64,000 bases of DNA from JBHJGM01 sp050331815 (GTDB lineage Bacteria > Verrucomicrobiota > Verrucomicrobiia > Opitutales > JBHJGM01). A program made the position numbers and the translations under genes. This document shows positions 44,063-52,819 of the stretch, piece after piece; the first letter of the stretch is position 1, and each line of letters opens with the position of its first letter. The DNA lies in NCBI GenBank assembly GCA_050331815.1, contig JBHJGM010000005.1, positions 1 through 64,000 of the forward strand, written 5' to 3'. The notes under the pieces were generated by a model that did not search any database, was not told the DNA's origin, and saw only the letters and a list, made by a program, of their open reading frames with translations.

Positions 44063-44163
44063 AATGCGCGTGAGCGTCGCGGGCTGTTGCACTTAAATGC
44101 ATGCATTGTGCACGAATCTGGCATTTTTCTTGTCCATGTGTCAGAGCATGCAAATCTGAGCTC

Positions 44164-44370
44164 ATGGCAGAAGATAAACACACGACCTCCTGGCCGGAAT
44201 TGGCCATCTCGCTCTACGACAAGCTGACCGGCCGCAATGCCGAGATCACTTACGAGTTCGACAACTTCGAGCTGTGGGTCCCCAGCGGCACCGGCGACAA
44301 CGCCGAACACGCCAAGTGGAAAATGAGCGGTGCCCTGCGTATCCGCACCAAGGACAACGTCACCAGCTGA
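44164..44370 (+). CDS. small protein of unknown function
   Basis: A 68-residue acidic protein starting MAEDKHTTSWPELA, with WKMSGALRIRTKDN near the end. No family was recognised. ATG 44164 follows a GAGCTC; the frame is open to 44101. Two small genes appear to stand in line between the receptor and the SDR gene. It looks protein-like (balanced composition, amphipathic strands) but could not be compared with homologues here. Confidence 0.6.
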   Translation: MAEDKHTTSWPELAISLYDKLTGRNAEITYEFDNFELWVPSGTGDNAEHAKWKMSGALRIRTKDNVTS

Positions 44371-44373
44371 AGC

Positions 44374-44658
44374 TTGGACAACCAGCTGCACGTAGAGGGT
44401 GAACTCTCGCTGGATACCCCGGCGGGCAGGCTTCTTATTTGCGGCGACAAAGGGCAGCTGGTGGCGCGTTTCGCTTCCTGGCGTTGTCTTTGGCACGTCG
44501 GGCGTCGCCTGCGCTTTCTTAAAAAGCGTGCGCAGCTGTCCCAAAGACGCATCCTCAGCGGACGCATCGAGGTCGGCGGACGACATCTTGCTGATTTCAC
44601 GCTGGCAGAAAGATTGTGTCTGCAGCCACGCCTGTTAAGCTATCTACGTGGCAATTAA
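44374..44658 (+). CDS. small basic protein of unknown function
   Basis: A possible 94-residue protein with a TTG start, 3 bp after the preceding small gene. It reads LDTPAGRLLICGDKGQLVARF and later RILSGRIEVGGRHLADFTL. It is strongly basic in the middle (RRLRFLKKRAQLSQRRI). The rare start codon and lack of a ribosome binding site leave it uncertain; a different start or a longer joint frame with its neighbour is possible. It ends at 44658, before ATG 44687 of the next gene. Confidence 0.45.
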   Translation: MDNQLHVEGELSLDTPAGRLLICGDKGQLVARFASWRCLWHVGRRLRFLKKRAQLSQRRILSGRIEVGGRHLADFTLAERLCLQPRLLSYLRGN

Positions 44659-44686
44659 ACGCCGCACCACAGGCTCATATCTATTC

Positions 44687-46201
44687 ATGCAACCGCAAGC
44701 CGAATCCAACGCGCCGTATGCCTCGGGTTGCACTCCGCAGCCAGATTTGCCGGTGGTTGCCTTGGCTGGGGGCAGTGGCTTCGTCGGAACCACGCTACGG
44801 ATCGCTTTGCGCCACCAATACCGCTGGCGTGCGCTGACACGTTCTCACACGGTTGCCGAAAATTCGCCCAGCCACGACCGTGACAACACCGAGTGGCACG
44901 AGTGCGATCTGTACTCACTTCCGCAGGTGGAGCATTCGCTGCGCGGGGCAAAGTATGGCATCTACCTCGTGCATTCGATGCTACCGTCGAGCCGGCTCAT
45001 GCAGGCCTCGTTCGCGGATCTCGATTTGCTTCTGGCGGATAATTTCATCCGCGCTGCCGAGGCCGCCGGCATCGAGCATGTGGTTTACTTGGGCGGACTG
45101 ATTCCGGACGAGCCCGAGCTTTCGCCGCACCTGGCCAGCCGTCTTGAGGTCGAGTCCGTACTGCGCAGTCGCTCTGTGGAGGTCACGGTTTTGCGTACCG
45201 GGATCATCTTCGGGCCGGGCGGTTCCTCCATGCGTATGCTGATCAATCTGGTGCGTCGATTGCCCTACATGCTGCTGCCGACCTGGACGCGCTCGCAGGC
45301 CGTTTCCGTGGATGTGCGTGACATTGTGCGCGGGTTTGAAACCGTCCTGGCCGAACCGGAGCTGCAGGGCGGTACCTACGACATCGCGGGGCACGACCCC
45401 ATGACGTACCGCGAAATGATTTTGCGCACCGCGCGTTACATCAAGGGACGTGAGCCCAAGCACATCAACCTGCCCTTCGATCTACGCCCGCTTTCGCGGC
45501 TGTGGGTATCGCTGATGAGCGGCGTTTCCGGGCAACTCGTCGGGCCCCTGCTGGAGAGTTTACGGCACGATCTGCGCGCCTCCCCTAATGCCTTACAGGC
45601 ACGCATCGCCCCGGAGGCTTTTCACTTCGAGGCCTCGCTAAAACACTCCGTGAACGACCAGGGCGAGCCGTTGCCTAATCCGCGTAGCCGCACGCAGGGT
45701 TCGGACAAAAAGCTGATTCGCGAGGCGCGCCGCGTGCGCTCGGTCCAGCGCATGCCGCTACCCAAGGGCTGGGACGCCCCCATGGTGGCCGATGCTTACG
45801 GATACTGGCTCACAAAGATTTCTTTGACGGTCATCACGGTGAAGCGCGACGAGGAGGGTGTCATTCGATTTTTCATGCGTCTTTGCAGTCTCAAGCTGCT
45901 GGAATTAACCCCGACGCCGTACTCACGCACCGGCGGGCGCCGTCGTGCCTTCTACATTTCGGGCGGCTTGCTCGCGCGCAATCCTGACCCGCCTGGTCGA
46001 TTCGAGTTTCGCATCTTTCCTGAAAACGGCTGCCTGATCGCGGCGGTGCACGGTTTTGTCCCTCGTCTGCCCTGGCGCGTCTACGCTTGGACGCAGGCGC
46101 TGGTACACATCTGGGTCATGCGGGCTTTCGGGCGCTACCTTTCCGTGCAGGAGCCCGCGCAGGATTTCGTGGCGGCTTCGCCCAACGAAGCCCGCGGCTA
46201 G
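44687..46201 (+). CDS. atypical NAD(P)-binding SDR (YbjT-like) with C-terminal extension
   Basis: A 504-residue protein from ATG 44687 (a GTG at 44648 is in frame). The Rossmann start reads PVVALAGGSGFVGTTL, the extended or atypical SDR glycine motif. NTEWHECDLYSLPQVE and VYLGGLIPDEPELSPHL resemble YbjT-type epimerase-like proteins, which often lack the Tyr-x-x-x-Lys catalytic pair. The C-terminal 200 residues (from about 310) resemble the DUF2867 extension. Probably a cytoplasmic oxidoreductase; substrate unknown. Confidence 0.8.
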   Translation: MQPQAESNAPYASGCTPQPDLPVVALAGGSGFVGTTLRIALRHQYRWRALTRSHTVAENSPSHDRDNTEWHECDLYSLPQVEHSLRGAKYGIYLVHSMLPSSRLMQASFADLDLLLADNFIRAAEAAGIEHVVYLGGLIPDEPELSPHLASRLEVESVLRSRSVEVTVLRTGIIFGPGGSSMRMLINLVRRLPYMLLPTWTRSQAVSVDVRDIVRGFETVLAEPELQGGTYDIAGHDPMTYREMILRTARYIKGREPKHINLPFDLRPLSRLWVSLMSGVSGQLVGPLLESLRHDLRASPNALQARIAPEAFHFEASLKHSVNDQGEPLPNPRSRTQGSDKKLIREARRVRSVQRMPLPKGWDAPMVADAYGYWLTKISLTVITVKRDEEGVIRFFMRLCSLKLLELTPTPYSRTGGRRRAFYISGGLLARNPDPPGRFEFRIFPENGCLIAAVHGFVPRLPWRVYAWTQALVHIWVMRAFGRYLSVQEPAQDFVAASPNEARG

Positions 46202-46209
46202 CACTACCT

Positions 46210-47100
46210 TTAGGCCATCTTGGGCGGTCGCCGCTCGGACAGGTAGATCGCTAGCGCGATCAGAAGCCCCCCCGCTAGCAGTTGCGGCACGCTGATGACC
46301 GTTCCCGTAATGAGCAACGCGCCGATCACGCCCAGCGGCACTTTCAAGTTGTTGAAGACCGCCAGGGTCCCTGGACGCACCTGGGTTGCCCCGCGGTTCC
46401 ACCAGAAAAAACACAGCCCGGAGGAAACCACACCCAGGTAGATCAAAATGCCTAAGTGTGCGGGTGTCATGTGGGTCCACGCCATGGAGCCTTCTCCTGC
46501 CACCAGCAAAACGACCCAGTAAACACCGGCCACCAGCGCGGCGGAGGTGTACAGCAGTCCGTAAACCTGCGCATCCTTGATCGCCTTCATGCGCTCGCGC
46601 CACTGCCGGTAAGCGACCTGTCCGCCCGCAAAGCAGAGGTTGCACAACTGCATGTACAGAAAGCCTTCCAGCAAGGGTAGCAGCGCGGCTTCACGCAGCT
46701 TCTCACGGTCAAAGACAATGATCGCCGCCCCGGTGACCGCCAGCAGCGTCAGCAAAAAACGCTGCAAGTTGAAGCGGCGTTCCAGCACGTCATAGATGCC
46801 CGCCACGTAAAACGGCGTGAACACGGTGAAGAGCGCCACCTGCCAGGCCGGAAGATACGCGAAAGAGTGGAACAGCAACACGTACATCAAACCGTACTGC
46901 ACCGCGCCGATGCCGCCCAGTTGCCAGCGCTCACGCGTATTCAAATCGTCGATACGCATGAAGGGCAGGAAAACCAGCAGCGCCAGCCCGAGCCGCAAAA
47001 ACGGCAACGCCTCCAGCGACACGCCGGCTTCCGTGACCAGCACGCTGATCAAGCCAAAGGGCAGCGCCCAGATCAGCGAAACGAGGATCAGGTAACCCAT
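46210..47100 (-). CDS. EamA-family (DMT) permease
   Basis: A 296-residue inner-membrane protein with ten predicted helices in two EamA halves, e.g. GAVQYGLMYVLLFHSFAYLP and PAHLGILIYLGVVSSGLCFF. Family members export amino acids or other small metabolites. Last gene of a leftward operon after an FMN reductase and a LOG-family gene, with gaps of 8 and 10 bp; its stop is 8 bp from the convergent SDR gene. Confidence 0.9.
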   Translation of the reverse strand: MGYLILVSLIWALPFGLISVLVTEAGVSLEALPFLRLGLALLVFLPFMRIDDLNTRERWQLGGIGAVQYGLMYVLLFHSFAYLPAWQVALFTVFTPFYVAGIYDVLERRFNLQRFLLTLLAVTGAAIIVFDREKLREAALLPLLEGFLYMQLCNLCFAGGQVAYRQWRERMKAIKDAQVYGLLYTSAALVAGVYWVVLLVAGEGSMAWTHMTPAHLGILIYLGVVSSGLCFFWWNRGATQVRPGTLAVFNNLKVPLGVIGALLITGTVISVPQLLAGGLLIALAIYLSERRPPKMA

Positions 47101-47110
47101 CGAGGAATGC

Positions 47111-47845
47111 TCAGGCCTCGCTTTCAGTGATCGGCGGTAGCACCCGCTTCAGCCACGCAAAGGCTTCTTCCGGCGTGTCGGCCCACTCAAACAACTCATG
47201 CACCCGCTCGCTCACCAGGCCCTGCCGCACCAGCGCATCAAGGTTGAGGATTTCTTCCCAAAAAGCGCGCCCGTAGACCAGTGCCGGTATCTCCGGAAGT
47301 TTGCCCGTCAGCCGCAGCACTAAAAATTCGATCCATTCGTCCAGAGTACCCAGCCCGCCGGGAAACACCACCAGCGCCCGGGCCGTCTGATAAAACCAGT
47401 GCTTGCGCGCGCTGAAGTGCCGAAAGTGAATCTCCCAGCCTTCGGCGATGAACGGGTTAGCCTTGGGCTCATGCGGCAACTTGATGGTGTGCCCCAGGGC
47501 AAATCCGCCGGCCCGGCGCGCCCCGCGGCTGGCAGCCTCCATGATGCCGGGGCCACCGCCGGTGCAGACCACGTATTGGCGCGCAACGTCCGGGCCCTGA
47601 CCTTCCCAGCCTGTCAGCAGGGCTGCCAGCGTTTCAGCGTCGCCTAAATAGGGGGCCAATGCGGCGTAAGCAGGTGGGGGCGTGTCTGCCCTGTCAGCGG
47701 GCGCGTGCGCGCGGATCACCGCCGAACCAAAAAAGGCCACCGTGTGCTCGACGCCCAGGCGCGCCAGGACTTCGCCGGGCCGGGTGAACTCCGCAAGATC
47801 TTCGGCCTGCAGCGGTGGATTTGTTTTGGAGCCTTGCAAAGTCAT
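47111..47845 (-). CDS. LOG-family nucleoside-monophosphate phosphoribohydrolase-like protein
   Basis: A 244-residue protein of the TIGR00730/LOG group formerly called lysine-decarboxylase-like. CTGGGPGIMEAASRGA and VVFPGGLGTLDEWIEF hold the GGGxxGxM and PGGxGTxxE motifs of the active site. Members release ribose 5-phosphate from nucleotides, some making free cytokinins; the true substrate is not known. Middle gene of the leftward FMN reductase-LOG-EamA cluster. Confidence 0.9.
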   Translation of the reverse strand: MTLQGSKTNPPLQAEDLAEFTRPGEVLARLGVEHTVAFFGSAVIRAHAPADRADTPPPAYAALAPYLGDAETLAALLTGWEGQGPDVARQYVVCTGGGPGIMEAASRGARRAGGFALGHTIKLPHEPKANPFIAEGWEIHFRHFSARKHWFYQTARALVVFPGGLGTLDEWIEFLVLRLTGKLPEIPALVYGRAFWEEILNLDALVRQGLVSERVHELFEWADTPEEAFAWLKRVLPPITESEA

Positions 47846-47853
47846 GGCGGTGT

Positions 47854-48444
47854 TCAGTCGTCCGCGTCCACCTCCAGGCTGAGCGGCTTGACTGCCTGCC
47901 CAAGCGCAAGCACAGCCCCGGCCAATCGCGCCAGCCGGGCCTTCACTTCGGGATCTTTTACCGTCTGGCTGCCGTCGGCATTTTTCTCAAAGGCGGCACC
48001 CGTGGCGTACACGTAGCGCGGCAAAAACACGCACCGAAAGTCCAGCATCAGGCTGTTGGCCAGCCCCATGGCCGACATGAAACTGCCTTGGCCGCCGGCG
48101 GCGCAGACCATTCCAAAGGCCTTGCCGGTCCAGGCGTCGCGCCCGGTCAATTCCACCAGATTTTTTGCGGCGGCGTTGACGTCGTAGTTATAGATCGGCA
48201 CCCCCAGCACGACCGCATCCGCCGCTTGAATCTTGCGTGTGAGCGTCGCCACTGCCGGGTCGCCGTACGCCGCGCTGGCGTCACACAGCGGCAAGGGCGT
48301 CTCTCGCAGGTCGATGAGCTCGACCGTCGCCCCCAGGTTCTCCGCGCAGGTTTTCAGTTCCGCGCAGAGCACCGCGCTACGGGAGCCGGGATTGAGACTG
48401 CAACTGATGATGAGGAGCTTCCCGGCGTTCGACACGCCGCGCAC
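47854..48444 (-). CDS. NAD(P)H-dependent FMN reductase
   Basis: A 196-residue flavodoxin-like protein. The FMN phosphate loop reads ISCSLNPGSRSAVL and the second flavin contact VLGVPIYNYDVNAA. The start is GTG 48444 (GTG 48435 also possible). First gene of the leftward three-gene cluster. Cytoplasmic; reduces FMN or quinones. Confidence 0.9.
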   Translation of the reverse strand: MRGVSNAGKLLIISCSLNPGSRSAVLCAELKTCAENLGATVELIDLRETPLPLCDASAAYGDPAVATLTRKIQAADAVVLGVPIYNYDVNAAAKNLVELTGRDAWTGKAFGMVCAAGGQGSFMSAMGLANSLMLDFRCVFLPRYVYATGAAFEKNADGSQTVKDPEVKARLARLAGAVLALGQAVKPLSLEVDADD

Positions 48445-48476
48445 TTTGCGAATTCCGTGCCCAGGCAGGCAACGTC

Positions 48477-48508
48477 AAAAAAACCGGACGCTCACCAGAG
48501 CGCCCGGT
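48477..48508 (-). terminator. rho-independent terminator of FecR-domain gene
   Basis: Stem ACCGGaCGCTC / GAGCGcCCGGT (48483-48508) with one mismatch, followed on the minus strand by seven T (48483-48477). It lies 26 bp past the stop of the FecR-domain gene. Confidence 0.85.
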
Positions 48509-48534
48509 CTTGGTAAAAGTATTTGCCTGTGGGC

Positions 48535-49392
48535 TTAGCCCTCGGTCGGGGTCGGCGTCAGCAGCGAGGTATCGACCGCCGGAACGCTGGAGGAGAAACC
48601 GCCCGTGGCAGCAGGACCGCCACCACCACCGCCGCCAGCCGGAACGCCGCCGCCAGTACCGCTGGGCACACCGTCACCATCGCTGTCGAGAACACCGTCA
48701 CCATCGGCCAAGAACTGCTGCACCTGCGAGTTGAAGGCCTCGACCGCGCTCGGGTCGATGTTTTGCAGATCGGTGAATACGAAGGCACCGTTGGCATCCT
48801 TCTGAATGAAGAGCTGCATGCCCTCGGCAATGTTCTGGGCGCTGCCGTTGAGGTTGTTAATCAGGCTGGCCAGTCCTTCGATGATGGCGGCCGAAACCTG
48901 GTCGGCAAAAGAACCGAAAATCCACTGCGTGCCCACAATACGGAGCGTGCCGAGCTCGGCCTGGATGAGATAGGCGCTCTCGTCGGCCAGCGGCTTTGTC
49001 TCGCCGAAAAGCTGTCCGCTCTGAAGATACAGGCGAGTGTCCGACCGGGTCGGCTCCGCCACCAGACCGGTGAAGCGGTCGAAGCCCACGTTGGTGGGAA
49101 CGATGCGGAAGCGGCGAATCTCCATGGTGGTTGACTCGCTCAGGTTGACGAGCGAGCCATTGGCCAGGGCCAGGCTTGCCGCCGAATCCGGGCCGGTGGA
49201 AATCGTGAAGCCTTCCTGCAGGCGCGTGCCCGCCAGAAGCGGTGTGGAGACGCCGGACGCTGAGTCCGTCGCCGTGACTTCGCCATCGGCGACAATGACC
49301 AGGATGTCACCCTTGGTCATGCTCTGGGCCTGCGCCGTGACGGATAAACCGACGGCCACGGCGATAAGGGGGAACACATTGCGCAATTTCAT
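48535..49392 (-). CDS. secreted FecR-domain protein with glycine-rich tail
   Basis: A 285-residue exported protein; the signal peptide ends near VTAQAQ. The FecR-like beta domain spans about residues 30-170 (LLAGTRLQEGFTISTGPDS, LANGSLVNLSESTTMEI, AELGTLRIVGTQWIF). A low-complexity tail follows with DGDGVLDSDGDGV, resembling calcium-binding repeats, and a Gly/Ala/Pro run. It has no N-terminal membrane anchor and no sigma factor or TonB receptor next to it, so it is probably not a FecR-type anti-sigma factor. It may be a surface protein. Confidence 0.85.
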   Translation of the reverse strand: MKLRNVFPLIAVAVGLSVTAQAQSMTKGDILVIVADGEVTATDSASGVSTPLLAGTRLQEGFTISTGPDSAASLALANGSLVNLSESTTMEIRRFRIVPTNVGFDRFTGLVAEPTRSDTRLYLQSGQLFGETKPLADESAYLIQAELGTLRIVGTQWIFGSFADQVSAAIIEGLASLINNLNGSAQNIAEGMQLFIQKDANGAFVFTDLQNIDPSAVEAFNSQVQQFLADGDGVLDSDGDGVPSGTGGGVPAGGGGGGGPAATGGFSSSVPAVDTSLLTPTPTEG

Positions 49393-49689
49393 ATGGGAAA
49401 TAAGGGTTCGGGGAAATGCTGGGAATTTGGTTAGGAGAAGTTACGCACGGAACCGAGGTCAAGCAAGTAAAATGATCGGTATTAATCCTTGATAAACGAG
49501 TCCCGTTTCGTATTCGTAATTGTTTATCATTGAAGCGTTTGTGAAACTGATTTCGCACCTCCCCAGAAGTCCTCGGGCACGCCCCTATTCGGGCAATTTT
49601 TGTCTGGCGAAAGGGCGGTTTGGCACGGATATTTATTGTATTCTGAAGGTGCTCAGGCGCACTTGTTGCAGTATCGATTGGCGAAAACG

Positions 49690-50469
49690 ATGGAAGTTCT
49701 AGGCATCGACATCGGCGGTTCCGGTATCAAGGGAGCGGTCGTGGATCTGGAAAAAGGTGACTTGGTCACCGAGCGTTTGCGGGTGGAAACCCCGTCCAAG
49801 GAGGCGGGTACCGAAGCTTTTTTCGACGCTCTGGCCGACTTGGTTAAGCAGTTTTCATGGTCCGGTCCGCTGGGAATGGGCTTTCCGGGTGTGATTCGCG
49901 CCCAGCGCACCTACACCGCGGCCAATCTCAACAAAAAGCTTATCGGCGTCTGCCTGTCTGATGAACTCGAAAAGCGCACCGGGCTCACCGGGTGGGCGGT
50001 TAACGACGCCGACGCCGCCGGTTTGGCCGAGGCGCGTTATGGTGCGGCCAAGGATTTTCCCGGCGTGGCCTTGCTGATCACAGTGGGCACCGGTCTGGGC
50101 ACCGCGCTGCTGCTGAATGGCCAGCTAGCACCCAACACCGAGTTCGGCCACCTGAAGATGCTAAACAAAGCCAAGGACAAGCTGGAGTCCGCGGAGAAGT
50201 TTTCCGCGGCCAGCGCTCGCTCGCGCGAAGATTTAAGCTGGTCCGAATGGGCTGAGCGCTTCAACCGCTACCTGGAGTACGTGATGCTGCTCATGTGTCC
50301 ACAGCGCATTATCATCGGTGGCGGCATTTCCAAAAAGGGCGAGAAGTGGCTCAAGCATATCGAAGTCGATGCGGAAGTCGTTACCGCCGAACTCGAAAAC
50401 AAGGCCGGCATTGTCGGCGCGGCCATCGCGGCGGCGGAGAAGACCGGTCAGCCCGCGGTCAATGCCTGA
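49690..50469 (+). CDS. ppgK: polyphosphate-glucokinase-like ROK kinase
   Basis: A 259-residue ROK-family kinase from ATG 49690 (frame open to 49600). GIDIGGSGIKGAVVDLE, LGMGFPGVI, NDADAAGLAEA, LITVGTGLGTAL and IIIGGGISKKGEKW match polyphosphate glucokinases, which phosphorylate glucose with polyphosphate or ATP. WSEWAERFNRYLEYV is also typical. It lacks the ROK zinc cluster CxCGxxGC, as expected for this branch. Cytoplasmic; stands alone, convergent with the AP2 gene (13 bp apart). Confidence 0.9.
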   Translation: MEVLGIDIGGSGIKGAVVDLEKGDLVTERLRVETPSKEAGTEAFFDALADLVKQFSWSGPLGMGFPGVIRAQRTYTAANLNKKLIGVCLSDELEKRTGLTGWAVNDADAAGLAEARYGAAKDFPGVALLITVGTGLGTALLLNGQLAPNTEFGHLKMLNKAKDKLESAEKFSAASARSREDLSWSEWAERFNRYLEYVMLLMCPQRIIIGGGISKKGEKWLKHIEVDAEVVTAELENKAGIVGAAIAAAEKTGQPAVNA

Positions 50470-50482
50470 CCGCCCGGGCTAA

Positions 50483-51034
50483 CTACGCCTTTAGACTCTG
50501 CGCCGGTTCCGCGGCCACCTCGTGGATGGCGTCTGCCTTGGCGGATGCCTCGTTATCCTCAGACTGATTCTTCAACCGCCGGAACACACCCGGACCGTGG
50601 ATTTCGCGAAGCATTTTGCGCCGGTGGGCCACGGCCAGTTCAAAGGCCTTTTGCTCGCCGTACTTGCGGATGAAAAAAGAGGTACACTTTTGCACGCCCG
50701 GCTCGGGCCGCCAGCTCACCGAATAGCATTCGTTGAGTTTGCCGGAGGCGCTGCGCTTGGCGGTGCGGCAAACCCCCAGAACCCCGGTGGCGTTGCGGGA
50801 ATCGCGAAAGACCAAGCGTCGCCCACGTGGTTTGGCCGGAATGCGATCCAGTTCCTGGCGCAGGCTTTCGCGGTATTTTTTGGCTTCCTGCAAGGCGGGC
50901 CGTTTGCCGCCCCATTTCTTGTCGCTGAAAAGACGCGAGTAGGTCTTCCCGTTTTTGTAACCACGCACGAACCAGCCGTGCGTCGAGCCAGAGTCAATCC
51001 GGCTGATTCCCTTCAGAGCTTCTTCTTTGGCCAT
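50483..51034 (-). CDS. tandem AP2-domain protein (predicted DNA-binding)
   Basis: A 183-residue protein from ATG 51034. Two AP2/ERF-like repeats are seen: residues of about 15-60 (HGWFVRGYKNGKTYSRLFSD, WGGKRPALQEAKKYRESL) and about 100-145 (ECYSVSWRPEPG, FFIRKYGEQKAFELAVAHRR). Each has the three-strand plus helix pattern with the KYG or WGGK turn before the helix. The linker is basic (KPRGRRLVFRDS) and a short tail follows. Bacterial AP2 proteins are known mainly in homing endonucleases and a few lineages; here no nuclease domain is present, so a regulator or nucleoid role is likely. An AT-rich gene-free stretch follows upstream. Confidence 0.75.
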   Translation of the reverse strand: MAKEEALKGISRIDSGSTHGWFVRGYKNGKTYSRLFSDKKWGGKRPALQEAKKYRESLRQELDRIPAKPRGRRLVFRDSRNATGVLGVCRTAKRSASGKLNECYSVSWRPEPGVQKCTSFFIRKYGEQKAFELAVAHRRKMLREIHGPGVFRRLKNQSEDNEASAKADAIHEVAAEPAQSLKA

Positions 51035-51833
51035 GTCCAACGTAGTTAGTTCAGAGTAGGGAGAAGCGTGCGTGGATATATAATCAGAAGTATTTTCGTA
51101 TCAGGCGTTAGGCCTTAGTACTCGTCATGGTTTGACCTTTTGGAAGCGTTAGGGCAAGGCCGAAATTATAACAAGCTATCGATCTGGCTGATGCCTCGCT
51201 GCCCTGGCTATTGACCGCTTGAGCCTGGATTTATATGTTTAAACTACTGTTCATCATGAATTTGCAGATAAAAAACTGGGTGGGTTATTCGTATCAGCGC
51301 ATTTGGATATCTTCCATCCCAAAATGCTTAGATAATAACCAACGTAAGGTCGGGTAGCTTTGTCTTCAGGAAAATAAGGCCATCAGACTAACTCGAGCGA
51401 CGTTAGTCAATAGTGCTCTGTCCGCCGGCGTACTACGGCGATAATGAGAATGACTGATTAGTTGCTTACTCAAGCAGTTGAGACGTTAGTGATATAGGCG
51501 GCTGTTAGGTAAGCGCCGAAAATTCTTGAGCATCCTTAATGTAGAGTGTGTCGGATTCGGTGCGTGTCTTAAAACGTGCTTGTGAAATCTGGTACAAGCC
51601 GGCCAATATATATTTGGGGTGCACAAAGCCCGCGCCGCTGTTCTTCTGTGCTGCCACCGGCAATGACCGCCAGCTCGCGCCACGCCCTTACGAAACGTTG
51701 CCGTTTCCCCCAAAGTTTGTGCCAATTCAGGCACGCACTTCGACGCGCCGGTCGTGTCGGATAGGGGATGCATTTTTCAGGCGCACCCTTAATTCGATTT
51801 ACTTTCACGCGATCTTGCCGTCACGATCCCCGC
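51035..51833. other. AT-rich gene-free region
   Basis: About 0.8 kb between the AP2 gene and a lipoprotein gene without a convincing reading frame on either strand. Base composition is more AT-rich than the flanks. A perfect 7-bp inverted repeat GACTAAC / GTTAGTC sits at 51386-51408. The pentamer GTTAG recurs near 51107, 51148, 51402, 51486 and 51504. Presumably holds the promoters of both flanking genes; no RNA gene was recognised. Confidence 0.5.
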
Positions 51834-52280
51834 ATGTGGGACATTTTTGCGAAGCTATGCACGCGCCTGTCGGGTGCCCTCCTCTGTTGCCTGTTTCTGC
51901 TCGCCGGCTGCAAAACTCCCCCCGAGCCCAGCATGACCGAAATGCTGCAGCAGAATATCGTGATCAAAGATGAGAATCTGATGAAGCAGCTACGTGCCGA
52001 GGCGCTGCCGCTGAAAAATGAAGGTGGGCAGACGCAGCTTCAGGTTAATATCCACAATGAGACGGAAGTCCCCTTCAGCATCGCCTACCGGCTGCGCTGG
52101 TTCGACGAAGGCGGATACCTCATCAAGGATGTGGACAAACGTATCCTGACGCTGCCCGCGGGCGACTTCGCCTTTTTGCAGGAAGCCGTTGAAGACCCCG
52201 ATCAGCTGGTCGCGCGGTACCAGCTTGTGATCGTGCCGCCGCCCAAAAAGCCTTCGGGCTTTTTGGCCCCTTCTTTTTAA
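51834..52280 (+). CDS. YcfL-like (DUF1425) lipoprotein
   Basis: A 148-residue lipoprotein from ATG 51834; lipobox FLLAGC. The mature part reads TQLQVNIHNETEVPFSIAYRLRWFDEGGY, shortened here as QVNIHNETEVPFSIAYRLRW, which fits the DUF1425/YcfL beta-sandwich of unknown function, often found next to the LpoB gene. It ends with PPKKPSGFLAPSF. A GNAT gene follows 10 bp downstream. Confidence 0.75.
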   Translation: MWDIFAKLCTRLSGALLCCLFLLAGCKTPPEPSMTEMLQQNIVIKDENLMKQLRAEALPLKNEGGQTQLQVNIHNETEVPFSIAYRLRWFDEGGYLIKDVDKRILTLPAGDFAFLQEAVEDPDQLVARYQLVIVPPPKKPSGFLAPSF

Positions 52281-52290
52281 GGTGGCAGCG

Positions 52291-52767
52291 ATGGCTGGGC
52301 GTGTCGCAAGCAAGGCATCGGGCTTTCTGGACCCTGGACAGCTGCGCGATGGCAAGTTAAAGTTGCAACTCGCGCGCTGCGTTCCGGCGGATCCTAGCCG
52401 AGAGTGGGTTCCCGCCTACATTTTTTCGATGCGCATGCCGCCCGGCAACCAGCTGGCGGGCTCCATCAGTCTGCGCCTGGGTCAGTCCGCATACCTCCAA
52501 ATGTACGCCGGGCAGGTGGGCTACACCGTGGAGCTGCCTTATCGCGGTCAGGGCCTAGCTGCGCGTTCCTTGAGGCTCTTGTTTCCTTTGGCGCGGCGGC
52601 ACGGGTTGAACCCGCTCTGGGTCACCTGCAATCCCGACAATGTGGCCTCCCGCAAAACCTGCGAACGCGCTGGCGGCATCCTGGTGGAAACAGTCGATGT
52701 GCCTGCGGACACCGAGCTGTATGCCCGGGGCGATATCCAGAAATGTCGCTACCGCTTCGACCTGTAG
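52291..52767 (+). CDS. GNAT-family N-acetyltransferase
   Basis: A 158-residue acetyl-CoA-dependent transferase. ATG 52291 is used; a GTG at 52282 is in frame. VGYTVELPYRGQGLAARSLR holds the acetyl-CoA R/QxxGxG/A motif, and LWVTCNPDNVASRKTCERAG is typical of RimJ/RimL-like members. Substrate unknown. Confidence 0.88.
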   Translation: MAGRVASKASGFLDPGQLRDGKLKLQLARCVPADPSREWVPAYIFSMRMPPGNQLAGSISLRLGQSAYLQMYAGQVGYTVELPYRGQGLAARSLRLLFPLARRHGLNPLWVTCNPDNVASRKTCERAGGILVETVDVPADTELYARGDIQKCRYRFDL

Positions 52768-52783
52768 TGCATAAAATTTGGGC

Positions 52784-52819
52784 AAAAAAAGGCCGCTCCC
52801 TCACCTCTAAGGAGCGGCC
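52784..52819 (-). terminator. leftward rho-independent terminator with no close leftward gene
   Basis: Perfect 9-bp stem GGCCGCTCC / GGAGCGGCC (52791-52819) followed on the minus strand by seven T (52790-52784). The nearest leftward stop codon is at 53140, 320 bp away. It is 24 bp after the rightward GNAT stop but has no T-run in that direction. Confidence 0.85.

Noticed and set aside
51100..51510. Integron attC-like cores (GTTAGGC near 51107, GTTAGGT near 51504)
   Set aside because: The partner GCCTAAC/ACCTAAC boxes were not found at suitable distances and no cassette-like frames or integrase are present. The matches are short.
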